Of a stretch of DNA of 64,000 bases, positions 8,565 to 18,956 are shown piece by piece. The notes under the pieces are model-generated. The model was not told the origin of the DNA. It made no database searches and worked only from the letters and a program-made list of their open reading frames with translations. The DNA is from Lathyrus oleraceus (taxonomy: Eukaryota > Streptophyta > Magnoliopsida > Fabales > Fabaceae): assembly GCF_024323335.1 (NCBI RefSeq), contig NC_066583.1:365177877-365241876 (forward strand), written 5' to 3'. The position numbers and the translations under genes were made by a program. Within the stretch, counting starts at the first letter, position 1. The number at the start of each line of letters is the position of its first letter.

Positions 8565-10799
8565 ATGGATCACCTAGAACAAGAGAACCGTGAGCTGAAA
8601 GAGGAAGTGGCCAGATTGACTGCCCTGATGGAGTCATTCATGGTTGCCCAGAGCCAGTCTTCTCCGACACCTTCAACTCCTCCCCAGAGGACAGTTATCT
8701 CCGAGATTGTTACCTCTACTGTGCCCGCTGCCAGTACACACTTTGTTCCAACAGCCATGCCAACCGGGTTCCCGTGGGGGATGCCTCCCAATTTCATGCC
8801 TGAGGGTCCTATTCCCACCTTTGCTTCTCTACCGACATCTAGCCCGGTCCTTGCCATTCCTCCTCCTATCATGCATACTTTGCCCAGGGTAGACGACACC
8901 ATCTATCATTATGAGCCGTCTGAGGGTCCAGATGTTTATGAGAAGATGGATGCTATGAACGATCAATTTCTTGAGCTTCGCAAGGAATTGAAAACTCTCA
9001 GAGGGAAGGATCTTTTCGGCAAGTCTGCTGCCGAACTCTGCTTGGTTCCAAATGTGAAGATCCCTGTGAAATTCAAGGTTCCTGATTTTGAAAAGTACAA
9101 AGGAAATACTTGTCCTCTCAGCCACCTGGTCATGTATGCCAGGAAGATGTCGACTCAAACCGATAATGACCAACTACTCATCCACTACTTTCAGGACAGT
9201 TTGTCCGGTGCCGCTTTGCGTTGGTACATGGGTTTAGACAGCGCGAACATCCGATCCTTCAATGATCTCGGCGAAGCCTTCGTCAAGTAGTACAAGTACA
9301 ACGTGGATATGGCTCCCGATAGAGATCAATTGAGAGCCATGTCCCAGAAGGATAAAGAAACATTTAAGGAGTACGCCCAGAGGTGGCGAGAGGTGGCAGC
9401 ACAGATCGTGCCTCCGCTAGAAGAGAAAGAGATGACTAAGATCTTTTTGAAGACTTTAAGCTCTTTTTATTATGAGCGGATGATTGTTAGCGCTCCTTCT
9501 GACTTCACCGAGATGGTGAATATGGGGATGCGTCTAGAAGAAGGGGTCCGTGAAGGACGGTTAACCAGAGAAGAAGGCTTTTCTGCCAAACGTTATGGGG
9601 CGTTTGCAAAGAAGAAATATGGAGAGGCACATGCGGTGATCTTCCATGAGAAACCAAGAAGACCCTCTGTGAGGAGGAAGACTGTGCGTCCTGCCAGTAA
9701 CCAGCACCAGGTGGCTCATATAACACCTGTTTTCAAAGACAATCAACAGTATCAACAACATAGTAACAATCAGCAACCACATCCGCAGTATCCACCTCAA
9801 CAACACCGTCCACAACAGCAGGCCTACCAGCCACGAAACAGTAATCAAACCAGTACGAGTTATGAGAGGAAAAAGGTCACTTTCGATCCTATTCCGATGA
9901 CGTACGCAGAGTTGTATCCCTTTTTGATAGAAAGGAAGCTGATTACTCCGAGAGACCCACCGACTATACCTGCTAACCCCCAGTGGTGGTATATGCCTGA
10001 GTTACATTGTGTTTACCATTCTGGTGCTCCCGGTCACGACGTGGAGAATTGTTACCCTTTGAAGACCAAGGTTCAAGACCTTGTGAGGTGTGGTATTTTA
10101 TGTTTTGAGGACGTAGGCCCTAATGTGAAGAAGAACCCATTGCCCGAGCATGGGAAATCTGTCAACATGGTCCAGGGTTGCCCTGGAAAATACAAGGTCA
10201 AATATGTCAGTCACATTCAACAGTCTCTGGTCCAGATGCATCGTTTGTTGTGTGACTACAGTCATTATGAGCATGACCATGATAGATGCCGAGTCTGCTC
10301 TGTTAACCGATTGGGTTGTTGCCAGGTGCGCAAGGATGTTCAGGAAATGCTGGACGAAGGAGTCATTGAGATCCTTCAAAACAGGAATGTTGATGAAAAT
10401 GAGCCCGAGGTCAATGTGATCTCCCCAGTGTTCCGGATACCCGAGCCTGTTATCATCAAGTACAATGGTAGCAAGCAGAAGGCTTCTCCTGCTCTGATCA
10501 TTAAGCCTGTTGGTCCTGTGCCTTACTCTTCTGAAAAGGCAGATCCCTATCGCTACAACGCCGTAGTAGTAGAGAATGGGAAAGAGGTGTCCTTGCCCTC
10601 TTCTTCTGTTGTGAATATTGCCGTTGTTAGCAGTTTGACCCGTAGTGGCCGTGTATTTTCAGCACCGCCGAAGCCTCAAATTAATGCTGATTTTGTTGAA
10701 CGCCCGATCGGGAACGATGTGAACTCTCCGAATCCGGCACTTGCTGTTAAGCCCTCCTCCGTAATGAAAACTCCTACTTCTGTTGGCCCGAGTGGCAAT
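8565..10799 (+). pseudogene. Element C gag, N-terminal part of gag-pro (stop codon at 9288)
   Basis: Capsid-forming protein. ATG 8565 begins MDHLEQENRELKEEVARLTA, a coiled coil, followed by a Pro-rich stretch. The retrotransposon gag domain spans about 9060-9560 (LSHLVMYARKMSTQ, ALRWYMGL, FKEYAQRWREVAAQI, FYYERM). Then come a Gln/Asn/His-rich linker (about 9730-9860), a zinc-knuckle variant C-x2-H-x5-H-x4-C at about 10007-10053 and a second Cys/His cluster at about 10249-10325. An in-frame TAG at 9288-9290 interrupts the gag domain; element A has CAG there, and B also has TAG. The frame otherwise stays open to the E insertion and continues in phase after it as protease. Suppression of the TAG is possible, but simple decay is likelier. 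Confidence 0.9.
10795..10799. repeat. Target site duplication GCAAT of solo LTR E (left)
   Basis: GCAAT precedes the TG end of E and is repeated at 13700-13704. Confidence 0.93.
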
Positions 10800-11280
10800 T
10801 GTTGCACCCCAAAATTTGCCCTCTATTTTTAACTCTAACCAATTTTTTGTTTCACATTCATTTGCATCATCTTCATAGCATAACATTTTTTTTTGTCTTA
10901 ATATTAGCCGGAATAATTTCTCAGAATTTACAAACAGACTGGTCAAATTAACTTTTTAACTGTGCCTAAAATTAGTCAACGAAAAAATGTCAAGTTTAAG
11001 TTTGCAAATGTCGGTAACATTAATCTGCGGTTCACGTGGTTTAATTTGACATGCTAAAAATATTTTTACGACTATTTTTGGTCATATGTTGATCAGTCTG
11101 AGCGGTTTAAACGGTCATAATTTTTATTTCAAAATCCGACCAAACGCTGTATTTTTCCGAGTCATTTATTTCGCGCTGATTATTTTGACGTGTTCATTTT
11201 ATTTTTCGAGCATTTTGGTGCCCGACTTTTTTTTTTTTTTTGAGTCTATTTATTTTTATATTGGGTCTAGAATAAATAAA

Positions 11281-11420
11281 TAGGTTAATTAGTTTTTATT
11301 TTAATTTTAACTATTTTAATTATTTAACTTTATTCAGTTTTTAATTTAATTAGGTTAATTAGTTTTTATTTTAATTTTAACTATTTTAATTATTTAACTT
11401 TATTCAGTTTTTAATTTAAT
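11281..11420. repeat. Perfect 2 x 70-bp tandem repeat in LTR E
   Basis: 11281-11350 and 11351-11420 are identical by eye, each starting TAGGTTAATTAG and ending TTTTTAATTTAAT. Identity indicates recent slippage or unequal exchange. Confidence 0.93.
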
Positions 11421-11471
11421 ATTGGGTTTCAAAATAAACTTAGGCCCATTATCATTAACCTAATTTGTTCC

Positions 11472-11480
11472 TATATATAT
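11472..11480 (+). promoter_or_regulatory. Putative TATA box of LTR E
   Basis: TATATATAT after TTGTTCC in the U3 of the solo LTR. Motif-based only. Confidence 0.45.
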
Positions 11481-12083
11481 TTACTAGCATGACTGATAGA
11501 GGGAGGCCGAAAGACAAAACGAAAAAGAGAAACTGAGAGTGGCTGATCTATACTATAATACACACAGTTTGGTAATAGTTTATATACTTTATCTATTTTG
11601 TTGATGTATTTGATTATGTTTTCGGATCGGATCGTGTCAATACGCCGTTTTCACATATACGTGTATGAGGCGTGACATTTGTGTTATCCGATCCAGTTGC
11701 GATGATCGCTATTTTGCGCTAGCAACGCCGTTGTTTTTTTTAATTCATTTTTTTATATATATATACATATATTCAGATCTGCACATTTTTTTTCATAACT
11801 AACTACCCTGATTTTTCCTAAACCCTGACAATTTCGCCACAAACTCTAAATTTCAAACCTAAAACTTTAACCGTGTTGTTTCCTCTAAACCATAAACCTT
11901 TTCTTAAACCTTAACAAACCTTATTATTATTTCCTATTTTCGCTCATATTTATGTTATTCATACACTGTAACTGCTTCGCCCTTTTAATATTTTAAGTTT
12001 TAACTTGTAATATTTTCAGTTTTACTTTTCGCCATCTCTATTATGTAACTGCACCAAAGCGTTGTAATAATTAGGGTTTTATT

Positions 12084-12153
12084 TTCTGCCATTGATTTTC
12101 TGCCATTTTATTTTTCTGCCATTTATTTTTCTGCCATTTAAATTTCTGCCATT
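12084..12153. repeat. TCTGCCATT short repeats in LTR E
   Basis: The word TTCTGCCATT recurs five times within about 70 bp, separated by T/A-rich spacers. Not a known functional element. Confidence 0.8.
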
Positions 12154-13699
12154 GATCCTATATTAACTGCGTGGTTTAGTAATGTAGGGCGTGAAAACCT
12201 ACTAAATTAATTATTTAATATTTTTCTATAACCTTTATATTTTTTGTAAATAAATAATAAATACTAACTATTTTAATAACTTTTTTTTATTACTTACTTA
12301 TAATAATAAATCCTTATATATTTTGTAAATAAAATCTGATTGACCATTTTTCTAATTGAATAATAATAATAAACCTATTAATCTAATAATTTGATATTTT
12401 CTATAACCTTTATTTATTTTGTAAATAACTAACTTAATATTTTTCATATAACTCTTTTATTTTATAATTTGTACATTAATGTATTTTAAATTCTTTTATT
12501 ATTACTAATTTATTTTAAACTCATATTTTTCTAATAACTTCTAAAAAAATCTAACTTGTTTAACCTAAAATAATTTCTTTTAAAATTCTAACCTTTTTAT
12601 TATCACTTTATTATTATTGTTATTTTATTATTGCTTTATTACCATTGTTTATTTATTATTTTATTATTATTTGCTTTTATCTATTCTATTTTTGCTTCAT
12701 TATTTTCCTTATTTTAATTTTGTTTTATTTATAATATTAGGAACAAATGTATAGGTTGTAAATTTATTCTTTCTCGCCTGATTATTATGTATCTGTCCCA
12801 TAGCCATGTAATAGTTTAGGAATTTATTTTTCTTGCTTTTATTTTTGTAAATATTTATTGCGTGGTTAGTAATTTAGGGAGTGCAAAAAGCTAACTGTAA
12901 ATAATTGAACTTAGAAAATTAAATTCAAGACAAATATCTGAAAAATAATACTCACACACGTAAGTCGATCTTTGATCGCCGTCTGTACTTCCTAGGGTAT
13001 TCCTCTTGGTTGCCTTCTTTAAATGGTCAAGTCCCTCGAAAATAGGGGTGTCTTAAGCAAAGTCCCTTCAAACAGAAAAATCATCAAGTCCCTATAAACT
13101 TAAAAGATCAAGTCCCTACGAGGTTGCCTACGATATAATGATCTTGTCCCTTCGGTAAATATGATGATAGTCCCTACGAGTTGCTAAAGACACCCCTTAT
13201 GTTGCCTTCATTGACCATACAATGACCCTACGCCCGTCCCTTAAACACATCCAAGGTAATGACTACCTATTCCTTAATAATAGGGACAGTCTTACCATTG
13301 AAAGAATATACGAGAACACGAAAGACTTAATCTAGGGTAGGTATCTCATAGTTACTTGCTCACACTTTTCAAAATTACTTTTACACCTCACAATTTCTAA
13401 ACTAGGCTTTGTATACACCCGTACGAGGGTCATTACAAAGTACTTAAAGAAATTTTTCTAATCACACACTACACTTTTGCAAACAAACAAAGTGAGCTAA
13501 GTAACTAAGAGCCCATGGATAACCATGGATATAAAGGGTGCTAATACCTTCCCTTTGTATAACCTACCCCCCGAACTCAAAATCTTTTTAAGGTCTTTCC
13601 TGTTCTTGTATGTCCTTTCCTTTTGGATAAAATAAAAGTCGGTGGCGACTCTTGCTATCCGCAACATTTAACTAAAGTCAGTTCTCCCACCGTGTTACA

Positions 13700-14769
13700 G
13701 CAATACGAAAGAAGACTGTGATGAGATGCTGAGGCTTATCAAAAAGAGCGAGTACAATGTTGTAGACCAACTTCTACAAACACCATCCAAAATATCTGAG
13801 TTATCCTTACTCTTAAATTCAGAACCACACCGAGAGGCTCTGCAGAAGGTGTTGGATGTGGCATATGTGGATCACAATGTCACTTTGGAGCAATTCGATA
13901 GCATTGTCGCAAACATTACAGCTTGTAACAACCTGAGCTTTTGTGACTCTGATTTCCCTGAGGAGGGAAGAGACCACAACTTGGCATTACATATATCTAT
14001 GGGTTATAGAGACGACGTCATGTCCAATGTACTGGTGGACACCAGGTCATCATTGAACGTATTACCAAAGTCCACTCTCTCAAAGCTATCATATCAAGGG
14101 CCTCCCATGAGGCAGAATGGAGTAGTTGTGAAGGCTTTCAATGGGTCTCGCAAAACTGTGATTGGGGAAGTTGATCTCCCAATCAAGATCGGACCAAGCG
14201 ATTTTCAGATTACCTTCCAGGTTATGGACATTCACCCATCGTATAGTTGTCTCTTAGGCAGACCATGGATTCACGAGGCAGGCGCCGTGACATCCACCCT
14301 ACACCAGAAATTGAAATTCGTGAAAAACAAGAAGCTGGTGGTGGTAGGGGGAGAAAGGGCTCTCCTGGTTAGCCATTTGTCTTCCTTCTCTTATATAGAT
14401 GTTGAGGTTGAAGTTGGAACTCCTTTCCAAGCTTTATCTATTGCTGAGCCTATTGAGAAGAGAGCCCCTTCATTTGCTTCCTACAAAGATGCAAAGTTGG
14501 CCATTGAGCGTGGTGCAACCACTGGTTTAGGGAAAATGATTGAGTTAGAAGATAACGAGTCCCGGGCTGGCATAGGTTTTTCTTCTGGTACTTTCAACAA
14601 GCAAGGGTTATTCAAGAGTGGAGGTTTCATCCACACTGGTCTAGATGAGGAGGCTGCTGCCGTTTTAGAAGAAGATGCAGAGGACTCTGGCAATTTTGTC
14701 ATCCCTGGTGGGGTCTGCAACAATTGGGTCGCTGTGGATATTCCAACGGTTGTCCATAAGTCAGTGTAA
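13700..14769 (+). pseudogene. Element C protease region of gag-pro
   Basis: Continuation of gag-pro after LTR E and the second GCAAT. It encodes the retropepsin-like aspartic protease that would cut the polyprotein. Blocks in order are LRLIKKSEYN and LLQTPSKIS, then the active-site region VLVDTRSSLNVLPKS, GEVDLPIKIGPSDFQITFQV and the C-terminal CLLGRPWIHEAGAVTSTLH. The catalytic motif should read D-T-G; here it is D-T-R (GGN to AGG), while A and B keep DTG, so this copy should be inactive. The frame ends at TAA 14767-14769, where the putative intron follows. Confidence 0.9.
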
Positions 14770-15029
14770 TAATCACTTTGTTTGAAAACCCTTCTCCCAT
14801 GCCAAAAGGAGGAGTGATGACATTGTCGGCGCATAAATACAATGATATTTTCATTCAATAAATTCATGTTAAATGTTTGTTTTTCCATTTATTTTCCCTT
14901 TTTGCTTTTTGCATGAAATTGGTGATCACATAAAACCCTAAAAATAGAATAAAATCAGTCTTTTCATATGAATAATGATTTGCCTTGTTTGAATTTTAAG
15001 AGTTTTTCATATCCAAAATCATTATGCAG
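14770..15029 (+). other. Putative Ogre intron between protease and RT (element C)
   Basis: About 260 bp, T-rich, with stops in all frames, ending in TTATGCAG, a good plant 3' splice site, right where the RT frame becomes homologous to element B. Ogre is known to contain an intron here. The donor is less clear, with a GTGTAA or nearby GT at about 14765. The equivalent in B is 39916-40163, with the same TTATGCAG acceptor. Confidence 0.7.
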
Positions 15030-16425
15030 GTTGATCAAACCCGTTGGACATAATGACCCAACGCGATCTCCCAATTTTGAATTCCCTGTATTTGAGGCAG
15101 AGGAAGATGAGGTTGAAGAGATTCCTGATGAGATCACCCGGCTACTTGAGCATGAAGAGAAGATCATTCACCCGCATCTTGAGAATCTGGAAACAGTCAA
15201 CTTGGGGTCTGAAGATTGTGTGCGAGAGGTAAAGATTAGGGCACTTCTGGAAGAATCTGTTAAGAAGGGGTTGATTAAGTTGCTACGAGAATATGTTGAC
15301 CTCTTTGCCTGGTCATATGAAGACATGCCTGGTCTAGATACTGATATTGTGCAACATTTCCTACCTCTAAAGCTTGAGTGCATGCCTGTAAAGCAGAAGC
15401 TCAGAAGAACTCATCCTGATATGGCAGTGAAGATCAAAGAGGAAGTTCAGAAGCAAATTGATGCGGGGTTCCTGGTGACTTCTATATATCCTCAATGGGT
15501 GGCCAATATTGTGTCCGTGCCTAAGAAAGATGGAAAAGTATGGATGTGTGTGGACTATAGAGACTTGAATAAAGCTAGTCCGAAAGATGATTTCCCTCTA
15601 CCACATATTGAAATGTTGGTAGATAATACAGCTAAATTCAAAGTCTTCTCATTTATGGACGAATTTTCTGGATATAATCAGATTAAAATGGCACCCGAGG
15701 ATATGGAGAAGACAACATTCATCACACCTTGGGGAACATTCTATTATCGAGTAATGCCCTTCGGTTTGAAGAACGCCGGAGCCACGTATCAACGAGCTAT
15801 GACTACCTTGTTCCATGATATGATGCACAAGGAGATTGAGGTATATGTTGATGATATGATTGCTAAGTCGAGAACGAAAGTTGAACATATAGAGCACCTG
15901 TTGAAGCTTTTTCATCGCTTGAGGAAGTATAAGCTTCGTCTGAATCCCAACAAGTGTACATTTGGAGCCCGTTTTGGCAAGTTATTGGGCTTCATTGTTA
16001 GTGAAAGAGGTATTGAGGTTGATCCTGCAAAGGTCAAAGCAATACAAGAGATGCCTGCGTCCAAAACTGAGAAGCAAGTCCGAGGTTTTCTTGGCCACTT
16101 GAATTATATCTCCAGATTCATATCCCACATGACTGCCACATGTGTGCCAATATTCAAACTCCTCCAGAAAGATCAGTCTCATGATTGGACCGAGGATTGC
16201 CAGAAAGCTTTTGATAGTATTAAAGAGTATCTGTCCGAGCCTCCGATTCTGTCTCCGCCCGTGGAGGGGAGACCATCGATCATGTATTTAACTGTGCTAG
16301 AAGATAGTATGGGTTGTGTCCTTGGTCAGCAAGATGAATCAGGGAAGAAAGAGTATGTTATCTACTACTTGAGTAAGAAGTTCACCGATTGTGAGTCTCG
16401 ATATTCAATGCTTGAGAAGACATGA
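15030..16425 (+). pseudogene. Element C reverse transcriptase and first RNase H
   Basis: RNA-dependent DNA polymerase followed by RNase H, which together copy the element RNA. Visible in order are KLRRTHPDMAVKIKEEV, the QWVANIVSVPKKDGKVWMCV fingers block, FMDEFSGYNQIKM (first catalytic Asp), MPFGLKNAGATYQRAM, the YVDDM active site at about 15843-15857, LRLNPNKCTFG, and then RNase H from about 16260 (VIYYLSKKFTDCESRYSMLEK). The polymerase motifs look intact. A TGA at 16423-16425 cuts the frame where B encodes Cys, within RNase H; the frame continues in phase after it. The apparent ATG at 14968 lies in the putative intron and is not the real start. Confidence 0.92.
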
Positions 16426-18489
16426 TGTGCTTTGGCTTGGACCGCTAAGCATTTACGTCAGTATATGTTGAATCATACCACTTGGTTGATATCCAGAATG
16501 GACCCAATCAAGTATATATTTGAGAAGCCTGCTTTAACTGGAAGGATTGCCCGTTGGCAGATGTTGTTATCTGAGTATGATATTGAGTATCGAGCTCAGA
16601 AGGCTATTAAAGGTAGTATCTTGGCTGACCATTTGGCACATCAACCTATTGAAGATTATCAGTCAGTTCAGTATGACTTCCCGGATGAGGAAACTCTGTA
16701 TTTGAAAGTGAAAGATTGCGATGAGTCTACACTTGATGAAGAGCCAGAGCCTGGTTCCAGATGGAGTATGGTGTTTGATGGCACTGCAAATCAGTATGGA
16801 AATGGTATTGGGGCCGTGATTATTACTCCTCAGGGCGCGCATATTCCTTTTACAGCAAGGCTAACTTTCAAATGCACGAATAATATGGCTGAGTATGAGG
16901 CCTGTATTATGGGATTGGAGGAATGTATTGATATTAGGATCAAGCATCTTGATGTTTATGGTGATTCGGCCCTCGTTGTTAATCAGATTAAGGGTGAATG
17001 GGAAACGAATCAGCCTGGCCTCATTCCATACAGAGATTATGCGAGGAGGATTTCAACGTTCTTTACTGAGGTTGACTTCCATCATATTTCTCGAGATGAG
17101 AATCGGATGGCAGATGCTCTTGCTACGCTTGCTTCAATGATTGTGGTTAAACTGTGGAATGAAGTCCCCAATATCACCGTGATGCGCTTGGACAAACCAG
17201 CTCATGTATTTGCAGTAGAAGAAGTAAAAGATGATAAGTTGTGGTATTATGATATCAAGTGTTTCCTTCAGAGCCAGATTTACCCGCCTGGGGCATCTGT
17301 AAAAGATAGAAAGACTTTGAGGAGATTGTCAGGCAGTTTCTACCTCAATGGTGAAGTGCTTTACAAAAGAAATTTTGACATGGTTCTGCTCAGATGCGTG
17401 GATAGACACGAAGCAGACCTGTTGATGACTGAGGTCCATGAGGGTTCATTTGGTACTCATTCCAATGGACATGCCATGGCTAGAAAGATGTTGAGAGCAG
17501 GCTACTATTGGCTGACAATGGAGTCTGACTGCTGCAAGTATGTGAAGAAATGCCATAAGTGTCAGATTTATGCTGATAAGATTCATATTCCCCCGACACT
17601 TTTGAATGTGATCTCATCACCATGGCCTTTCTCCATGTGGGGAATTGACATGATTGGCATGATAGAGCCGAAAGCGTCCAATGGACACAGATTTATTCTC
17701 GTAGCAATTGATTACTTCACCAAGTGGGTCGAAGCGGCATCATATGCAAATGTGACCAGGCAGGTGGTCGTGAAGTTTATCAAGAATCAACTCATATGCC
17801 GGTATGGTGTGCCAGATAAGATCATTACCGATAATGGATCTAACTTGAATAACAAGATGATGAAAGAACTGTGTAGCGAGTTCAAGATCGCGCATCATAA
17901 TTCCTCTTCTTATAGACCCAAGATGAATGGGGCTGTTGAAGCTGCTGACAAAAATATCAAGAAAATTATCCAGAAGATGGTTGTTACGTACAAAGATTGG
18001 CATGAGATGCTACCATTCGCTTTGCATGGCTATCGTACATCTGTCCGCACTTCAACAGGGGCAACCCCTTTCTCTCTTGTATATGGCATGAAGGATGTAC
18101 TCCCAGTAGAGGTGGAAATCCCATCGATGAGAGTCTTGATGGAAGTCAAGTTGACTGATGCTGAATGGGTTCAGAGTCGTTATGACCATCTGAATTTGAT
18201 TGAAGAGAAGAGATTGACTGCCATGTGCCATGGTCAGTTATATCAGCAGAGGATGAAGAAAGCTTTTGATAAGAAGGTCAAGCCTCGTGTGTTCCGAGAA
18301 GGTGACCTTGTGCTCAAGAAAGTCTTGTCTTTCGTGCCCGATTCCAGTGGCAAGTGGACTCCAAACTATGAGGGTCCGTATGTTGTTAAGAGAGCCTTTT
18401 CAGGCGGTGCTTTGATACTTACAACTATGGATGGGGAGGATTTCACTCGTCCTGTGAATTCAGATGTAGTCAAGAAATACTTTGCCTAA
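16426..18489 (+). pseudogene. Element C RNase H end, second RNase H and integrase
   Basis: In-phase continuation of pol after the TGA. It starts with the rest of RNase H (LRQYMLNHTTWLISRMDPIKY). A second, archaeal-type RNase H typical of the Tat lineage follows at about 16760-17140 (VFDGTANQYGNGIGAVI, EYEACIMGLE, YGDSALVVNQI, DENRMADALATLASM). The integrase has an HHCC zinc domain (THSNGHAMARKML ... CHKCQ, about 17450-17570) and a core with all three acidic residues in context: GIDMIG, ITDNGSN and NGAVEAADKNIKKII. The C-terminus PNYEGPYVVKRAFSGGALIL lacks a chromodomain and ends at TAA 18487-18489. Apart from the preceding stop this 2 kb is open. Confidence 0.92.
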
Positions 18490-18863
18490 AAATAAAAACA
18501 AAATAGCTCGCTAAGTTGAAAACCCGAAAGGGCGGCTTAGACAAAAATGAGCGTCTCGGTGGATTAAAAACCCGAAAGGGCGACCCAGGCAAAAATTAGA
18601 GACATAAAAAATGAATATTTGTATCCCGCTAGATTGAGTACCTCATCCTGGGGCAATCTTGGCAAAAATTAGGGATTTGGCAAGTAATTGCATCCTGACA
18701 AGACTTTGTTCTACAATTGTCATCCGTCAAAGATCCTTGCTCATTATCAGCCAAAGCTTCAAATACATCAGATTCAGAATTGGTGGAGAAATGGTCATTA
18801 TGTTCAATGTAGCCCTTTTCCAATATATATCACCAATTTCAAATTTGTAAAGATCTATGGATG
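18490..18863 (+). other. Truncated 3' UTR of element C
   Basis: Starts right after the pol stop and contains two direct repeats with CCCGAAAGGG hairpins and a third degenerate GGCAAAAATTAG unit (to about 18673). It aligns with the reverse complement of 36119-36451 in B over its first part. It ends abruptly at 18863, without purine tract or 3' LTR. Confidence 0.8.
18519..18600 (+). repeat. Tandem GAAA-loop hairpin repeats after pol stop (C)
   Basis: CCCGAAAGGG at 18523-18532 and 18571-18580, 48 bp apart, each followed by a (G)RC(Y)YAGRCAAAAATKAG tail. The same pair with the same 48-bp spacing is present in B. Confidence 0.85.
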
Positions 18864-18956
18864 AGTCAGAGATCACAGGTAAGGGGGTTAATGAGAAAAG
18901 AATTCATTTATTATACTTTTGTGTTTGACAAGACCTTCAGACTTGTGCCTACGTAC
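18864..18956. repeat. 93-bp direct duplication flanking element C (right copy)
   Basis: Copy of 3802-3894 with two substitutions. It follows the truncation point of C and ends with CGTAC, where the LTR of B continues with CAACATAAAAATGAGG. Confidence 0.88.

Larger units (their letters stand above)
10800..13699 (+). mobile_element. Solo LTR E (same family as J), inserted in gag-pro of C
   Basis: 2,900 bp from TGTTGCACCCC to CACCGTGTTACA, flanked by perfect GCAAT duplications and without an internal region. The 3' part carries the Ogre-type U5 blocks: CCATGGATAACCATGG, a stem-loop at 13529-13560 and TGGCGACTC at 13643-13651. The reading frame of gag-pro is in phase on the two sides once the LTR and one target copy are discounted, so the insertion is a simple, unrepaired event. 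The interior (11700-12900) is very AT-rich with no gene. Confidence 0.93.
3895..18863 (+). mobile_element. Ogre element C (3'-truncated), inserted in the 3' LTR of B
   Basis: Plus-strand Ogre with a 5' LTR (3895-5873), PBS, leader, ORF1, gag-pro, putative intron, RT/RNase H, second RNase H, integrase and the beginning of a 3' UTR. Without solo LTR E it is about 12.1 kb. It is the best-preserved pol in the window. There is no 3' LTR: at 18863 the 3' UTR changes abruptly into a second copy of the target sequence. Defects are an in-frame TAG in gag, a DTR protease motif, a TGA after the first RNase H, and the E insertion. ORF1 and the integrase frame are open throughout. Confidence 0.93.

Noticed and set aside
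14968..15029. ATG 14968 as RT start
   Set aside because: It lies in the putative intron upstream of the TTATGCAG acceptor; homology with B begins after the acceptor.
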